From contig CAJGCU010000002.1 in the NCBI GenBank assembly GCA_904501945.1, forward strand, positions 1-59,059: a stretch of 59,059 nt of DNA, in the 5' to 3' direction. The DNA is from an uncultured Bacteroidaceae bacterium (GTDB lineage Bacteria; Bacteroidota; Bacteroidia; Bacteroidales; Bacteroidaceae). Below are positions 1 to 9,410 of this stretch, piece by piece (position 1 is the first letter of the stretch; every line of letters begins with the position of its first letter). Made by a program: the position numbers and the translations under genes. The notes under the pieces are model-generated. The model was not told the origin of the DNA, did no database searches, and worked only from the letters and a program-made list of their open reading frames with translations.

Positions 1-45
1 CTTTCATTATCAGCAAGGATAGTCCTGCAAAATTTCCACGAGTTC

Positions 46-119
46 ACCGTATGCATAATCTTTTAAATACCTTGTACGAAATCTTTCAAACACGGTGTTT
101 AAAAGATTATGCATACGGT
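46..119 (-). repeat. Dispersed three-arm palindromic element, copy E1
   Basis: The outer arms at 46-67 and 98-119 are perfect 22-nt inverted repeats beginning ACCGTATGCATAAT. A third arm at 80-90 (AATCTTTCAAA) repeats part of the left arm 23 nt further on and can pair with 98-108 around AACACGGTGTT. Arms 46-67 and 80-90 therefore compete for the same partner. A relative with compensatory changes lies at 28540-28612. The element sits just past the 3' end of the minus-strand glycosyltransferase gene, where it could act on transcript ends. Confidence 0.8.
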
Positions 120-142
120 AAAGGTTAAAGTATATGAATTAT

Positions 143-1333
143 CTACATTAAGCCTTGCTCCAGATTCACGTTAATACGAGGTTCACATTGCTGAAAGAAT
201 TGCAAGATTGAACGAACTCTTTTCTCTATCGTTAAATCTTTTACCGTGGCTAACGCTGAGAGCGACATCTGCTGCTGCAAAGCTGGATGATTCAAAAGTT
301 TTTCTATTCCAGTTGCAATTTGTTCTACACTCATCGGATCCACCAAAATTGCATTTTCTCCATTAAGAAGATCCCAATTAAAAGGTAGATTAGAAGATAT
401 AATTGGCAATCCGCAAGCCATAGCTTCGACGATTGCATTCGAACATCCTTCTGCAAGAGTTGGAAGCACAAACACGTCTGCTGCATTCAGATAAGTCGGA
501 ATATCTTCATGAGGAAGTGCTCCTTTGAACAATATACCTTTGCAAGAAGGTTCTTCTATATCTGCACCAGCAGGGATTCCTATAAAAACTGATTTAATAC
601 GCTGAATTTTCAGCAAATCAATAGCTTCTGACACCCGTTGGCAGCCTTTTCTTTTATTAAATCTTCCACAAAATGCCACAATGAAGTCATCTTGCAAATA
701 TCCCAATTTTTCTCTTGCAATCTTTTTTCCAGAATAATAAAAGAGTTTTTCATTTATTGCATTAGGCAACACGACACATTTTTTTTCTTCTGTCAAATGA
801 TGAGCAATACTCTCAATCTTATTTTTAGAAGATACACAAATCACCCCTTTCGTGTTTTCGCGAAGTTTAGTGATACGCTGTGAATCAATATAATGTTCAA
901 TATTTATTTCATCTTCCCCCGATGCCACAAAAGACGGAATGTTATATTTCTCGGCGTAATCAATGATTTGATCGGCAGCTGTCCAAAAGTGGGAATATAC
1001 TAAGTCAGGCTTGGATTTTAACGTATTTACAGCAATTCTTTTCACAAAACGATTAATTCGCTGTGAAAGTTTGGCAAAACGTCCTTGACCCAAGGTTAGC
1101 GACAGTGGTCGTAAAATTGTCATTTCACGTGATCCATCAACAGTATTTACAAGCACCTTACCCTTTAGAGGACAAAGGGGTATTTTGTGTTTCCAGCATG
1201 TAGTCAAAGATTGCTGCGCAACCACTGTAACGTCCACCCCTTGACGCACCATCTCTTCTGCTAATACAGCAACAAATGCCGTCAGTTGATTTTTTCGAGA
1301 AGGGTATGAATTTGCAGAAATAAGTATATGCAT
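143..1333 (-). CDS. GT4-family glycosyltransferase of the polysaccharide locus
   Basis: A 396-residue GT-B fold retaining glycosyltransferase, expected to add a sugar from a nucleotide-sugar donor to a lipid-linked glycan at the cytoplasmic face of the membrane. An N-terminal Rossmann-like half is followed by the donor-binding half. The phosphate-contacting GRFNKRKG is at about 223-230 and the E-x7-E motif (EGCSNAIVE) at about 295-303, both typical of Glycos_transf_1. It is the last gene of the minus-strand block that starts at wzz, 23 nt after the EpsG-type polymerase. The donor and acceptor sugars cannot be read from the sequence. Repeat E1 follows its stop codon. Confidence 0.9.
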   Translation of the reverse strand: MHILISANSYPSRKNQLTAFVAVLAEEMVRQGVDVTVVAQQSLTTCWKHKIPLCPLKGKVLVNTVDGSREMTILRPLSLTLGQGRFAKLSQRINRFVKRIAVNTLKSKPDLVYSHFWTAADQIIDYAEKYNIPSFVASGEDEINIEHYIDSQRITKLRENTKGVICVSSKNKIESIAHHLTEEKKCVVLPNAINEKLFYYSGKKIAREKLGYLQDDFIVAFCGRFNKRKGCQRVSEAIDLLKIQRIKSVFIGIPAGADIEEPSCKGILFKGALPHEDIPTYLNAADVFVLPTLAEGCSNAIVEAMACGLPIISSNLPFNWDLLNGENAILVDPMSVEQIATGIEKLLNHPALQQQMSLSALATVKDLTIEKRVRSILQFFQQCEPRINVNLEQGLM

Positions 1334-1356
1334 ATAGAATCTATATTTGCAGTTTA

Positions 1357-2571
1357 CTACTCAATATTGCGAACATTATTATCTTTCTCTTCCGCCATAA
1401 CAGCCTCTTGGTGCGCTATTTCACGTATATATACATCTTTACTTTCATCAAGAATACAAGTATACGGAAAGAAATAATCATAGTAATGTGTCTGAGTTGT
1501 TTTATAGGACACCATATATTGCAAAGCTATCAGAAAAACTGTACCCAACAATGTACCACATCTTATAAATAAATGTTTTTTTTGCCAGAACAACGTATAT
1601 ATAAATTCCGCCATTAATGCAAGATAAAACACTCTAGTATAATTATAGAAACGTGCAAAACCAGCAAAAGCACTCACCACTATGCCTAATAATACCATAA
1701 ATGCAATCATGCGTTCCATACATCTTTGCTTTACAGAATCTGTCTCGTTTTGCATAACAGTATACATGATGATAAATGGGAATATGAGATAAGTAATAGC
1801 GGAACGCAAAAAACCGAATATGGTACTTGCCTGAATAGAATAGAACAGAACTTTTTGTACAAGTGCACCCATACCACCCAAAACAGACATCATCACCTTA
1901 CCTAAAATGATATCGCTGAGCAACCAGATACTAAAAGATATAAAGAAAGCAAAAAACAAAGTTTTCCAAGAAACTCTAAAGAACGCAAAAGGAAATAACA
2001 ATGCTATAACTGCTGATACATGAAACAGCAACCCAATAGGCAAAGTCACAAAAAACAGCCACTTTTTTCCACTCAACCAACCATGCATGCCAACAAGCAC
2101 AAATGCCAAAGCAAAACCTTCTCGCATAACTTCTGTATTGAACACAAAATATTGAAGAGTAAGAAAATAAACAATCATAAATAGAAAGCAGCGATGGGTA
2201 TACTTGCTAATCACATAACACACGGCAATATTCACTACTGCACTTTGTATTAGCTGAACCGCATAGAAAGAGTTAAAAATCACCTTAGCAAAAGCGTTCA
2301 CTAGCGTCCAAAGCGGCATTTGTCCATTCAACATAAATTGAATCCATATAAAATCTGCCGCTTCTTCCAAACTTTCCGGATAGGCTTCAAACTCTCTCAT
2401 ATAGACAAACTTATCCCCGCCAAGACCATAGCTGAATCCTGTAAGACATACCAAATAGCCACACATCAGCCAGTAACGATGCTGTTTATGGCTATCATAC
2501 TCTTCTATGCGATCATAGCGATAAGAAAAATATGCTGTCAACAAAATGAATATGACATAGAAGATACTCAT
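1357..2571 (-). CDS. EpsG-family polysaccharide polymerase (Wzy-like)
   Basis: A 404-residue polytopic membrane protein with about ten hydrophobic segments. Near 48-62 it has the YGLGGDKFVYMREFE stretch, and further on NTEVMREGFALAF, which match the two conserved patches of the EpsG family (glycan polymerases that join repeat units in the periplasm). It lies between the flippase and glycosyltransferase genes and 3 nt after the preceding gene, as expected for the polymerase of a Wzx/Wzy pathway. The role is inferred from family and context; linkage specificity is unknown. Confidence 0.82.
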   Translation of the reverse strand: MSIFYVIFILLTAYFSYRYDRIEEYDSHKQHRYWLMCGYLVCLTGFSYGLGGDKFVYMREFEAYPESLEEAADFIWIQFMLNGQMPLWTLVNAFAKVIFNSFYAVQLIQSAVVNIAVCYVISKYTHRCFLFMIVYFLTLQYFVFNTEVMREGFALAFVLVGMHGWLSGKKWLFFVTLPIGLLFHVSAVIALLFPFAFFRVSWKTLFFAFFISFSIWLLSDIILGKVMMSVLGGMGALVQKVLFYSIQASTIFGFLRSAITYLIFPFIIMYTVMQNETDSVKQRCMERMIAFMVLLGIVVSAFAGFARFYNYTRVFYLALMAEFIYTLFWQKKHLFIRCGTLLGTVFLIALQYMVSYKTTQTHYYDYFFPYTCILDESKDVYIREIAHQEAVMAEEKDNNVRNIE

Positions 2572-2574
2572 ATC

Positions 2575-3582
2575 TTATCTCTCTATTTCTATTTTCAGTT
2601 CTCTTTCCATAAATCGAATCAATGCTTCTGGCCTTATCTTTTCTTGAAAAGGGTTTGTATCTGCAAAAGGAATCGGTTTCTTCACAAAATTCCAATCAAT
2701 ATCATCCACATCATGAAATACCGATATGTATCTCTCGTCATACACATGTTCCTTCTTGATGACCGTCTGATTTGTCAGCAATTTTCGATTGAGTGAAATA
2801 GCCTCCCAAGTTCTGTATGTCGGACTTGAAGCCTGAGTCTGTAATAGTTCTACGACACAACGGCTCTCTGCACAACATCTCAGATTTTCCATATATGGGA
2901 CAGAGCAATTTTCATACTCCATTCCTTCACATTCAATTCTATCTTTCTGCGGCACACCCAACATCACAAAACGGCATTTTAATCCTCGCTCTTTTGCAGC
3001 CTTGCAAATGTTCACCAACTTGTCTAATCTTCCCTTGTCACGGCCAAGGAAAAACAAATCGTAGTGAAAGTCTCCAGTCCCATTACCCTTCTGTACAGGG
3101 GAGTAGACTGTTGGATGATATAAAATGCCATATCTCGCGGCATCATCCTTGTCATAACTGACAAACAAGTTGGCATATCTCTTCACATAATCTACATCTA
3201 CAGCCCGTTTCGAATAAAGGTCTTCTATTTTCTCCAACAAATCCTGTGCATAGCAGACAATTACAGCATCAGGATAATGCTTCCGCAGATATGGCAATAA
3301 AGCAATTCCTCCCTCCATACGCAACCACCTGTCAAGTATAAGGAAACAGGTTTTCCCTTTCCCCACGCTCCGCAGAATACTTTTATTCCACATCCATTTC
3401 CAAGGAAGGTTCACCACGGCATTCAATTTCGGATTTAGATGTATCCGTTGCAACATACCCAAGAAACCCTTAGGTCTGAATGTAGGTATATATAAAATCT
3501 TAGGATTCTCAATCCAGTCGCGATAAGCAACCTTATACACATCCCATTCGTCGCCAAACACTATCAACTTGTACTTATTCAT
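2575..3582 (-). CDS. Putative glycosyltransferase-like protein of the polysaccharide locus
   Basis: A 335-residue soluble protein without a signal peptide or membrane segment. The C-terminal half (LFFLGRDKGRLDKLVNIC, then an acidic/aromatic tail after TYRTWEAISLNRKLLTNQ) resembles the GT-B proteins often annotated as hypothetical in Bacteroidota capsule loci. I cannot name a family with certainty. Its start overlaps the 3' end of the flippase gene by 8 nt, so the two are probably translationally coupled. The most likely role is sugar transfer during repeat-unit assembly, by position only. Confidence 0.6.
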   Translation of the reverse strand: MNKYKLIVFGDEWDVYKVAYRDWIENPKILYIPTFRPKGFLGMLQRIHLNPKLNAVVNLPWKWMWNKSILRSVGKGKTCFLILDRWLRMEGGIALLPYLRKHYPDAVIVCYAQDLLEKIEDLYSKRAVDVDYVKRYANLFVSYDKDDAARYGILYHPTVYSPVQKGNGTGDFHYDLFFLGRDKGRLDKLVNICKAAKERGLKCRFVMLGVPQKDRIECEGMEYENCSVPYMENLRCCAESRCVVELLQTQASSPTYRTWEAISLNRKLLTNQTVIKKEHVYDERYISVFHDVDDIDWNFVKKPIPFADTNPFQEKIRPEALIRFMERELKIEIER

Positions 3583-4804
3583 GCCCTTCCTCCTTCTTCA
3601 CAAATTTTACATAAGAATAGATTAAGCACAAGAAATATATCACATCACAAATGATTGTTGTTGCAATCGCGCCATTCGTATTGAACAATGCGACCAATAC
3701 GATATAACCGAGGATTTTAGACACCCCATTTGCAATACTTGCATTTCTCACAGATACTCCCTGTCCATGCGAACACAGATAGCGGTTGAACATGTCACCC
3801 AGACCGTGAATACAAAAACTCACAGATAGCAATGACGCATAAGAGCCTACAACTGCATAACGCTCAGAATAGAGATAGATTACTAAAGGGCGAATTATCA
3901 AGAGAAAACATACACAGGTAATAACTGTCATCAATACAGTAAAACCTATCACCTTAGGTGGGATGCATGGCTGCTTGGCAAATTTCTTGAAATAAGTCGT
4001 CCCTACAATGGCTGGCAAAGCAGCCAGAGGTGCAGTCACGGTAAGAGCCAGGGTATAGAAACCCACCTCGCTATTGTCTTCATTGAAAAAGCCCAAAGAA
4101 ATGCCAGCCAAATAGTTTGTTGCAACCATAACTAGCGAACCGACATACAGCTGAATGCCATACCGTTTGTTTTCCTCATTCAAACTGTGCCATACAGGTT
4201 TCAAGTTACGAAACAATGGTTTTGTCGAAATAATTATTCCAACATATACCAATGAATAGACACCCCACTGTAAAAGAACCATACGTTCTGAGGTTGCGCC
4301 ATACAGAGAATACAGCACATAACCCAATGGGACATACACCAAATACGGCAATATTCTTGCCAATGCAAGACGTCCCATCTGGTTGTCTCCCTGAGTCGTT
4401 TTATCAATATAATTCATAAAAAGTGGGAACGCGCATACAGGGATAGAGACAAGAAAGAGCTTTGCCACAGCAGGCCTATCTGTATGCAAGAAATAGCACA
4501 CACCTAGCAACACACCTAGCAACACACAGGCTATGGCTAAGATAATAATCATCATACCCTTAACCCTGCTGACATATCTTTTATCGTCAGACAAGGCCAT
4601 CAGCCTAGCTCCTGAAACAAAATACCCCAAAAGCAAAAAAGTCGCGATAAAATTGATGATGTTCTGTACATACCTCACATCACCATAGTCAATAGGATCC
4701 AAGGCATTGGTGTTCACGATAGAAGATAGCACACCTAGCAACACTCCAAGAAGTGTTGACACATACAAAACAACAATTTGTCTTTTATGCTTAGATGCAG
4801 TCAT
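3575..4804 (-). CDS. Wzx-type polysaccharide flippase (MOP superfamily)
   Basis: A 409-residue integral membrane protein with roughly twelve hydrophobic helices, typical in length and pattern for Wzx/PST flippases. These proteins turn undecaprenyl-linked repeat units from the cytoplasmic to the periplasmic face. The N-terminus (LGVLLGVLSSIVNTNALDPIDYGDVRY) matches the family pattern of a first helix followed by a short polar loop. It follows wzz by 20 nt. A 12-bp in-frame tandem duplication near 4501-4524 encodes a repeated LLGV in one helix, and a similar run lies at about 4730-4750. Confidence 0.85.
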   Translation of the reverse strand: MTASKHKRQIVVLYVSTLLGVLLGVLSSIVNTNALDPIDYGDVRYVQNIINFIATFLLLGYFVSGARLMALSDDKRYVSRVKGMMIIILAIACVLLGVLLGVCYFLHTDRPAVAKLFLVSIPVCAFPLFMNYIDKTTQGDNQMGRLALARILPYLVYVPLGYVLYSLYGATSERMVLLQWGVYSLVYVGIIISTKPLFRNLKPVWHSLNEENKRYGIQLYVGSLVMVATNYLAGISLGFFNEDNSEVGFYTLALTVTAPLAALPAIVGTTYFKKFAKQPCIPPKVIGFTVLMTVITCVCFLLIIRPLVIYLYSERYAVVGSYASLLSVSFCIHGLGDMFNRYLCSHGQGVSVRNASIANGVSKILGYIVLVALFNTNGAIATTIICDVIYFLCLIYSYVKFVKKEEGHE

Positions 4805-4824
4805 TTGTCCCGTTTATCACACAA

Positions 4825-5889
4825 TCAAAACCACTCCTTCAATTCCCTACGGAATAAATACATCACCGTTCCAACTGTTGCCAAGAAAAGCATTGCCGCT
4901 ACAAAGATCATACGTTTCGGTCCAGCTGGCTTATGAGGCACAGTTGCATTGGTAAGCGTTGTGAATACAGGAGTGCGAGCCTGCAGTTCTGCCATCGCTG
5001 CCTGTTCACGAGTTGTCATTGCGCTATATACATTATACCTCATGCTCATTTCATTTTCCAAATCAGTCATTTGAGTTCTGACTTTCTCTGTCTGTGTTCC
5101 TTTATGAGCGTCAGCGTATGCTGCATACGCATCACGGGCTTTTTCATAATCAGCCCGCGCCTCCATAGCCAACTGTTTATAGTGCTCATAATCTACACGT
5201 GCTTTCTTTGTTCGATACTCTGTGATGAACCCTTGCAAACGACCTTTCACGCTGTCTGCTAAAAGTGCACACACCAACGGATCCTGATCTGTCACAGTTA
5301 TCGTCACAACATCTGTTGTACGGCTGTAGGTACACACGATATTTTCCTGAACTTGTTTGATCAAACTTTCCGTATGGCGAGATAAAAAGAACGGATTGAA
5401 ACGCGCACTACCGTCTCCTTCTGGAACAAAATCTTTCTCTTCAAAAAAAGACTTCACCCAATTCCTCAATTTTTTGAAAGGCAACAGTAGAAGATTCTCT
5501 TTCTGATGACTCTTCAGATAAGAATAATAGTCAGTTTCCACCTCACCATCCAAAGTCTTAATCTTAATGTCAAAGACTTCTACAAGAAAACGGGTTGATG
5601 CCATCACATCTGGATAAAGCTGAGGGTAAATAGCATCTGCAGAACCACCACCTAAATTTAATCCAAAATCAGAAGCTAGCGATGCTAAACCACCAGCCCC
5701 CTTTGAATCAGCAGATTCAGGAGCAACAGAAACTTCTGCCGTATAATACCTCGGCTGAGGGAGTATCCACACGCACGACAATATAAATGTCACCACCCAG
5801 ACCTTCAAAAAAAGCATTCTGCGCTTTTTGAGAGTACAAAAGATCTTTTTAAAGTCTATATCCAACTTCACATTCTTCTTTTCGTCCAT
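4825..5889 (-). CDS. Wzz-type chain-length determinant protein
   Basis: A 354-residue inner-membrane protein with one N-terminal helix at about 26-45, a large periplasmic part rich in coiled coil (about 200-300), and a second helix at about 327-348 preceded by the proline-rich PHKPAGPKR, as in polysaccharide co-polymerases. It controls glycan length and couples polymerisation to export. No C-terminal tyrosine-kinase (BY-kinase) domain is present, so it is the short Wzz form. It is the first gene of the minus-strand block, with a well-formed promoter about 50 nt upstream. Confidence 0.87.
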   Translation of the reverse strand: MDEKKNVKLDIDFKKIFCTLKKRRMLFLKVWVVTFILSCVWILPQPRYYTAEVSVAPESADSKGAGGLASLASDFGLNLGGGSADAIYPQLYPDVMASTRFLVEVFDIKIKTLDGEVETDYYSYLKSHQKENLLLLPFKKLRNWVKSFFEEKDFVPEGDGSARFNPFFLSRHTESLIKQVQENIVCTYSRTTDVVTITVTDQDPLVCALLADSVKGRLQGFITEYRTKKARVDYEHYKQLAMEARADYEKARDAYAAYADAHKGTQTEKVRTQMTDLENEMSMRYNVYSAMTTREQAAMAELQARTPVFTTLTNATVPHKPAGPKRMIFVAAMLFLATVGTVMYLFRRELKEWF

Positions 5890-5938
5890 AATCTTTAATC
5901 AGTTTTTATCCTTATTTTTCTATCAGTCTCTGAGAGGA

Positions 5939-5970
5939 CAAAGATACAACAAAAGATTGACTCAACAAAA
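5939..5970 (-). promoter_or_regulatory. Promoter of the wzz-led polysaccharide block
   Basis: On the minus strand TATCTTTG (complement of 5939-5946) is preceded by TTTTG (complement of 5966-5970) with a 19-nt spacer, matching the Bacteroidota -7/-33 consensus. Transcription should begin near 5932, about 43 nt before the wzz start codon. No second promoter is obvious before the end of the block. Confidence 0.75.
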
Positions 5971-6134
5971 TAATTAACTATTAACCATCAATAATTATTC
6001 CACAAGAACCTACATAGCACACATCTTGAGAGCATTGATATTAAAACGATAAATAAGCACAAAAGTTTTGCAAAATCATGAACAATAAAAGAGAATGTAA
6101 TCCAACAAAGAAATGGTTCATTCTGCAGAAATAC

Positions 6135-6193
6135 GTTCTGCCCTACATCGAAATTACGGTGTGGGGCAGAACGAAAAGTCGATGCAGGGCAGA
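6135..6193 (+). repeat. Three-arm element, copy E2
   Basis: One left arm (GTTCTGCCCTACATCGA, 6135-6151) can pair with either of two downstream arms. R1 is 6157-6172 (CGGTGTGGGGCAGAAC, two G-U pairs in RNA). R2 is 6179-6193 (TCGATGCAGGGCAGA, one mismatch). The left-arm/R1 hairpin spans 38 nt and R2 lies about 23 nt after R1. This is the same geometry as the copies at 17406-17467 and 49822-49885, although the sequence is unrelated to theirs. Confidence 0.7.
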
Positions 6194-6338
6194 TCAATTT
6201 TCATACAGTACTCACAACAAAAACAGGAGATAGGTAGCATTATATATCTCAACACTATTTTTTCAAAAAAAACATGAACTGCTCATAATAAAAAAGATAT
6301 TTTTACGTTAATAATAGTAAAAAAAGGCTTTACTTCTA

Positions 6339-7427
6339 ATGATACCACACATTACATATATAATAGCGGCCTTTATGGTCAGCCTCATTTTTTCCCTTAT
6401 TGGCATTCCTTTTATTGTGAAAGTATGCAATTCGAAAGGACTGCTCGATTTTCCCAACTCACGCAAAGTACACAAGCAGGGCATTCCCAGATTGGGAGGT
6501 CTTCTGTTCATGCCCTCATTAGGATTGGGTGTAACAGTATCTCTGCTACTGGTTTACATCGGATTGAATCAGAGTTTCGAATGGGGAATATCAAGTGTAA
6601 TGATGGTAGTAGGAGCCTTCATGATTTACCTGATCGGAATTATTGACGATGTGAAGGGATTAAAAGCATCACACAAATTCGTCATACAGCTAATAGCGGC
6701 CCTGCTATTCCCTTTATGTAACTTAATGATTACCAATCTGCACGGATTATTTGGCATATATGAAATACCAATATGGGCAAGCTACCCATTAACCGTCTTT
6801 GTTATTGTACTCATTGTGAATGCAATGAATCTGATTGACGGTATTGACGGACTTGCATCAAGTTTAGCATTTCTCATCTTAAGTTCATACGCCTACCTTT
6901 ATTATGAACTGAATGCTTTTCTTTTTTCTTTCATCAGCGTCAGCCTGGCAGGTGCAACGCTCGCTTTCTTCTTCTTCAACATGTATGGGAAAGTGGGAAG
7001 ACTGAAGACTTTCATGGGCGATTCAGGCAGCCTTTTCCTTGGCTATGTCATAGCATATCTTGCCATCAAATACCAGATGTCTAACGAACCCAACGGGTTC
7101 CCATACAGAGAAGAGTCTCTCCTCGTCTCATTCACGCTAGTATTTTTGCCATGCATAGATGTTGTCCGTGTAGCAATACAGCGTAAACTAAAAGGGAAAG
7201 GCATGTTTGATGCAGACAAAACTCACATCCACCACTGCATCATGCAAATGGGGCTTGACATGCACCAAACTCTGGCTGTGACAATTACCCTATTCCTGGC
7301 TATCTGCCTCATTAACTACGGACTATATGTAGGAGGAATGCAGACAGCCTACATTGTCGGAATAGATTTGGGAATATATGGGCTTTTCATATGGATTGTC
7401 AGGATGCTTAAATTAGGAACAACTTAG
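6339..7427 (+). CDS. WecA/MraY-type undecaprenyl-phosphate sugar-1-phosphate transferase
   Basis: A 362-residue polytopic enzyme that moves a HexNAc-1-phosphate from UDP-sugar to undecaprenyl phosphate, starting a lipid-linked glycan. It has about ten helices and all the family patches: DFPNSRKVHKQGIPRLGG (37-54), the Mg-binding DD in IIDDVKG (101-107), NAMNLIDGIDG (161-171), FMGDSGS (225-231) and the HIHH motif (296-299) that marks the WecA-like rather than MraY branch. It heads a plus-strand group with the beta-helix protein. A second, unrelated priming enzyme lies at 15261-15872, so this one may serve O-antigen or another glycan. Confidence 0.9.
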   Translation: MIPHITYIIAAFMVSLIFSLIGIPFIVKVCNSKGLLDFPNSRKVHKQGIPRLGGLLFMPSLGLGVTVSLLLVYIGLNQSFEWGISSVMMVVGAFMIYLIGIIDDVKGLKASHKFVIQLIAALLFPLCNLMITNLHGLFGIYEIPIWASYPLTVFVIVLIVNAMNLIDGIDGLASSLAFLILSSYAYLYYELNAFLFSFISVSLAGATLAFFFFNMYGKVGRLKTFMGDSGSLFLGYVIAYLAIKYQMSNEPNGFPYREESLLVSFTLVFLPCIDVVRVAIQRKLKGKGMFDADKTHIHHCIMQMGLDMHQTLAVTITLFLAICLINYGLYVGGMQTAYIVGIDLGIYGLFIWIVRMLKLGTT

Positions 7428-7476
7428 CCCAAAGAAGTAATTAACAGTTCTTCCTAATTCTCAATCGATTCTCACC

Positions 7477-8805
7477 ATGCGTACATTCGTGTTTATTTTT
7501 TGCTACTTTTTCCTACAGATTTTTCCTATGGGCGCAAAAACATTCGAAGACTCAGCCCATACAAAATTAAAGGATTTTTTTCGCGAACCTGGCGCCACTT
7601 ATATTATAAAGAACCATCATAAGACCAAAGAAACAATTCAACTTCCGCCAGACATAACTATACTATTCGACGGGGGCTCTATTTCGTGTGATTTAGTGTT
7701 AAACGGAACATTGTTAAAAGGGAACGTAAAATTACAAGGAACCACAATAAGCGGAACAATCAGAAATTCAGTATTTAATGCTCAATGGCTGTGTTACGCT
7801 GATGGGAAAAGAGATGATGCAGAAAACATTAACTCAATCTTAAAGATATGTAAAGAAGTGAAGTTTCCAAAAGGGATCTATCTTCTGGAAAGCATGCACC
7901 ACCCCATCTATAAAATTAACAAGCCCTACCATATAGGCATTAACCGCACAGGCATCAAACTAACGGGTGAAAAAGGAGCTATACTGACAAGCAAAACGAT
8001 GGCCGGCATGCTGTGTATCTACAGCAAGCCATACGACATCAAGAATTCCATCCGTGACATCAAAATTGAGGGATTGACATTTACTGTACAAAATGAGAGT
8101 ACAAATTGGGACAGCTATCAAGAACACTGCCACACAGTAAATCTTATGGGAGTAAATGGCCTAATTATTGAAAAATGCGAGTTCCAAAACTTTTGGGGAG
8201 ACGCCATCTGCTTAAACCATTATGGAGACAATGTACAAACGGGAGAACGTGCTCGCAACATAAATATTATAATACGTAACAATCGCATAGACGGATATAA
8301 GTTCTGTAACCGCAATGGCATTTCTGTAATTAACGGTCAATCTGTAATTATAGAAAATAACAGAATCGTCAACACATCGTATCATACGATGCCAGGGGCA
8401 ATTGACATTGAGGCAAATGACACAGCCTATACTGTTGACAATATCAAAATCAGAGAAAACAAAATTGACAACTGCCAAGGAAAAAACGGCGCAATCAGCG
8501 TCATTTCCAACAAAGAGGGAGCACCTGCCCACAATATAGAAATAACAAACAACCGAATCACTAATAGCCGAAGAGCTTTCCGGTTCTATGTATGGAAAGA
8601 CTACACAGCAAGCAACATTATCGTGAAAAACAATTATATAGACAAAAACACTGACCCTTGGAAATGGGACGGAACAGGACGCACACGCAACTGGGAGTTC
8701 ATAGGTAACACATTCCGTCGACCAACCAGTGTGAAATTCGGACAAGATATAAAAATAGAAGGACTCACATATAAAAACAACCGCGTGACAATAACAAAGC
8801 CATGA
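7477..8805 (+). CDS. Secreted right-handed parallel beta-helix protein
   Basis: A 442-residue protein with an N-terminal signal peptide (about 1-20, ending MGAKT). The rest is many repeats of the N-x-I-x-I-x-N-N-x-I type (e.g. NIKIRENKIDN, IEITNNRITN), which form a pectate-lyase-like right-handed beta-helix. Such proteins cut or bind uronate-rich polysaccharides. In a capsule locus this could be a glycan lyase/epimerase or a trimming enzyme, but I see no diagnostic catalytic triad. Its TGA stop overlaps the next gene's ATG (ATGA), indicating coupling to the acyltransferase. Confidence 0.78.
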   Translation: MRTFVFIFCYFFLQIFPMGAKTFEDSAHTKLKDFFREPGATYIIKNHHKTKETIQLPPDITILFDGGSISCDLVLNGTLLKGNVKLQGTTISGTIRNSVFNAQWLCYADGKRDDAENINSILKICKEVKFPKGIYLLESMHHPIYKINKPYHIGINRTGIKLTGEKGAILTSKTMAGMLCIYSKPYDIKNSIRDIKIEGLTFTVQNESTNWDSYQEHCHTVNLMGVNGLIIEKCEFQNFWGDAICLNHYGDNVQTGERARNINIIIRNNRIDGYKFCNRNGISVINGQSVIIENNRIVNTSYHTMPGAIDIEANDTAYTVDNIKIRENKIDNCQGKNGAISVISNKEGAPAHNIEITNNRITNSRRAFRFYVWKDYTASNIIVKNNYIDKNTDPWKWDGTGRTRNWEFIGNTFRRPTSVKFGQDIKIEGLTYKNNRVTITKP

Positions 8806-9410
8806 ATTTAGAACCTAAAAAAATACGCGACCTCCTAAGAGTAATTGGAGCCTGTTGCTTTAGTTGGTTATATGTACCACATATACTCATTTACACTCTG
8901 AACAGTAAAGTTCGCCACCTTATCAACAGCGACCTTGATGTCCTCAGTGGGCAGACAACAATCCGCTTACCTCACACACTAGCTTTTTTTCACCAACTCC
9001 ATAACAACAGATATTACCGTAAACTTTTCTACCATCGCATCGGCCCTGCATGGTCGTTGCTCATAGGCTGGTATCGCTCTGGTGACTGCAGTTTCCTCAT
9101 CTCTCCAACAACACGCATAGGCAAAGGGTTTTGGTTCGCTCATCCTTACTCCACCGTGCTCAACGCAGAATCCATCGGTGATAACTTCCGCTGCCTTCAT
9201 TGTACAACAATCGGCAGCAGAAAAAGCGGACGTCCTACTATCGGCAATAACGTATCCATAGGATGCCATGCTTGCGTGCTGGGTAAAATCAGTATCGGCA
9301 ATAACGTAAAAATTGGCGCTGGAAGCGTTATTGTGAAAGACATTCCAGACAACTGTGTAGTAGTAGGTAATCCTGCAAAAATTGTCAAACAATTAACTTC
9401 CGATAAATAG
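8802..9410 (+). CDS. Serine acetyltransferase-like left-handed beta-helix acyltransferase
   Basis: A 202-residue protein whose C-terminal half contains hexapeptide repeats (IGNNVSIGCHACVLGKISIGNN, then IGAGSVIVKDIPDNCVVVGNPAKIV), the fold of CysE-like acetyltransferases. The N-terminal half is poorly conserved and replaces the CysE helical domain. In polysaccharide loci such enzymes O-acetylate sugars using acetyl-CoA. It starts inside the stop of the beta-helix gene and overlaps the convergent glycosyltransferase gene by 26 bp at its 3' end. Confidence 0.82.
   Translation: MNLEPKKIRDLLRVIGACCFSWLYVPHILIYTLNSKVRHLINSDLDVLSGQTTIRLPHTLAFFHQLHNNRYYRKLFYHRIGPAWSLLIGWYRSGDCSFLISPTTRIGKGFWFAHPYSTVLNAESIGDNFRCLHCTTIGSRKSGRPTIGNNVSIGCHACVLGKISIGNNVKIGAGSVIVKDIPDNCVVVGNPAKIVKQLTSDK

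Larger units (their letters stand above)
5890..6338. other. Divergent intergenic region with wzz promoter and element E2
   Basis: This 449-nt AT-rich spacer separates two divergent polysaccharide genes. It holds the wzz promoter and the three-arm element E2. No clear TAnnTTTG box is seen ahead of the plus-strand gene at 6339. I see no open reading frame here with convincing coding character. Confidence 0.6.

Noticed and set aside
46..119. An invertible promoter for capsule phase variation
   Set aside because: The inverted repeats enclose only about 30 nt with no promoter consensus, no recombinase is nearby, and a related copy lies far away, so a dispersed repeat fits better.
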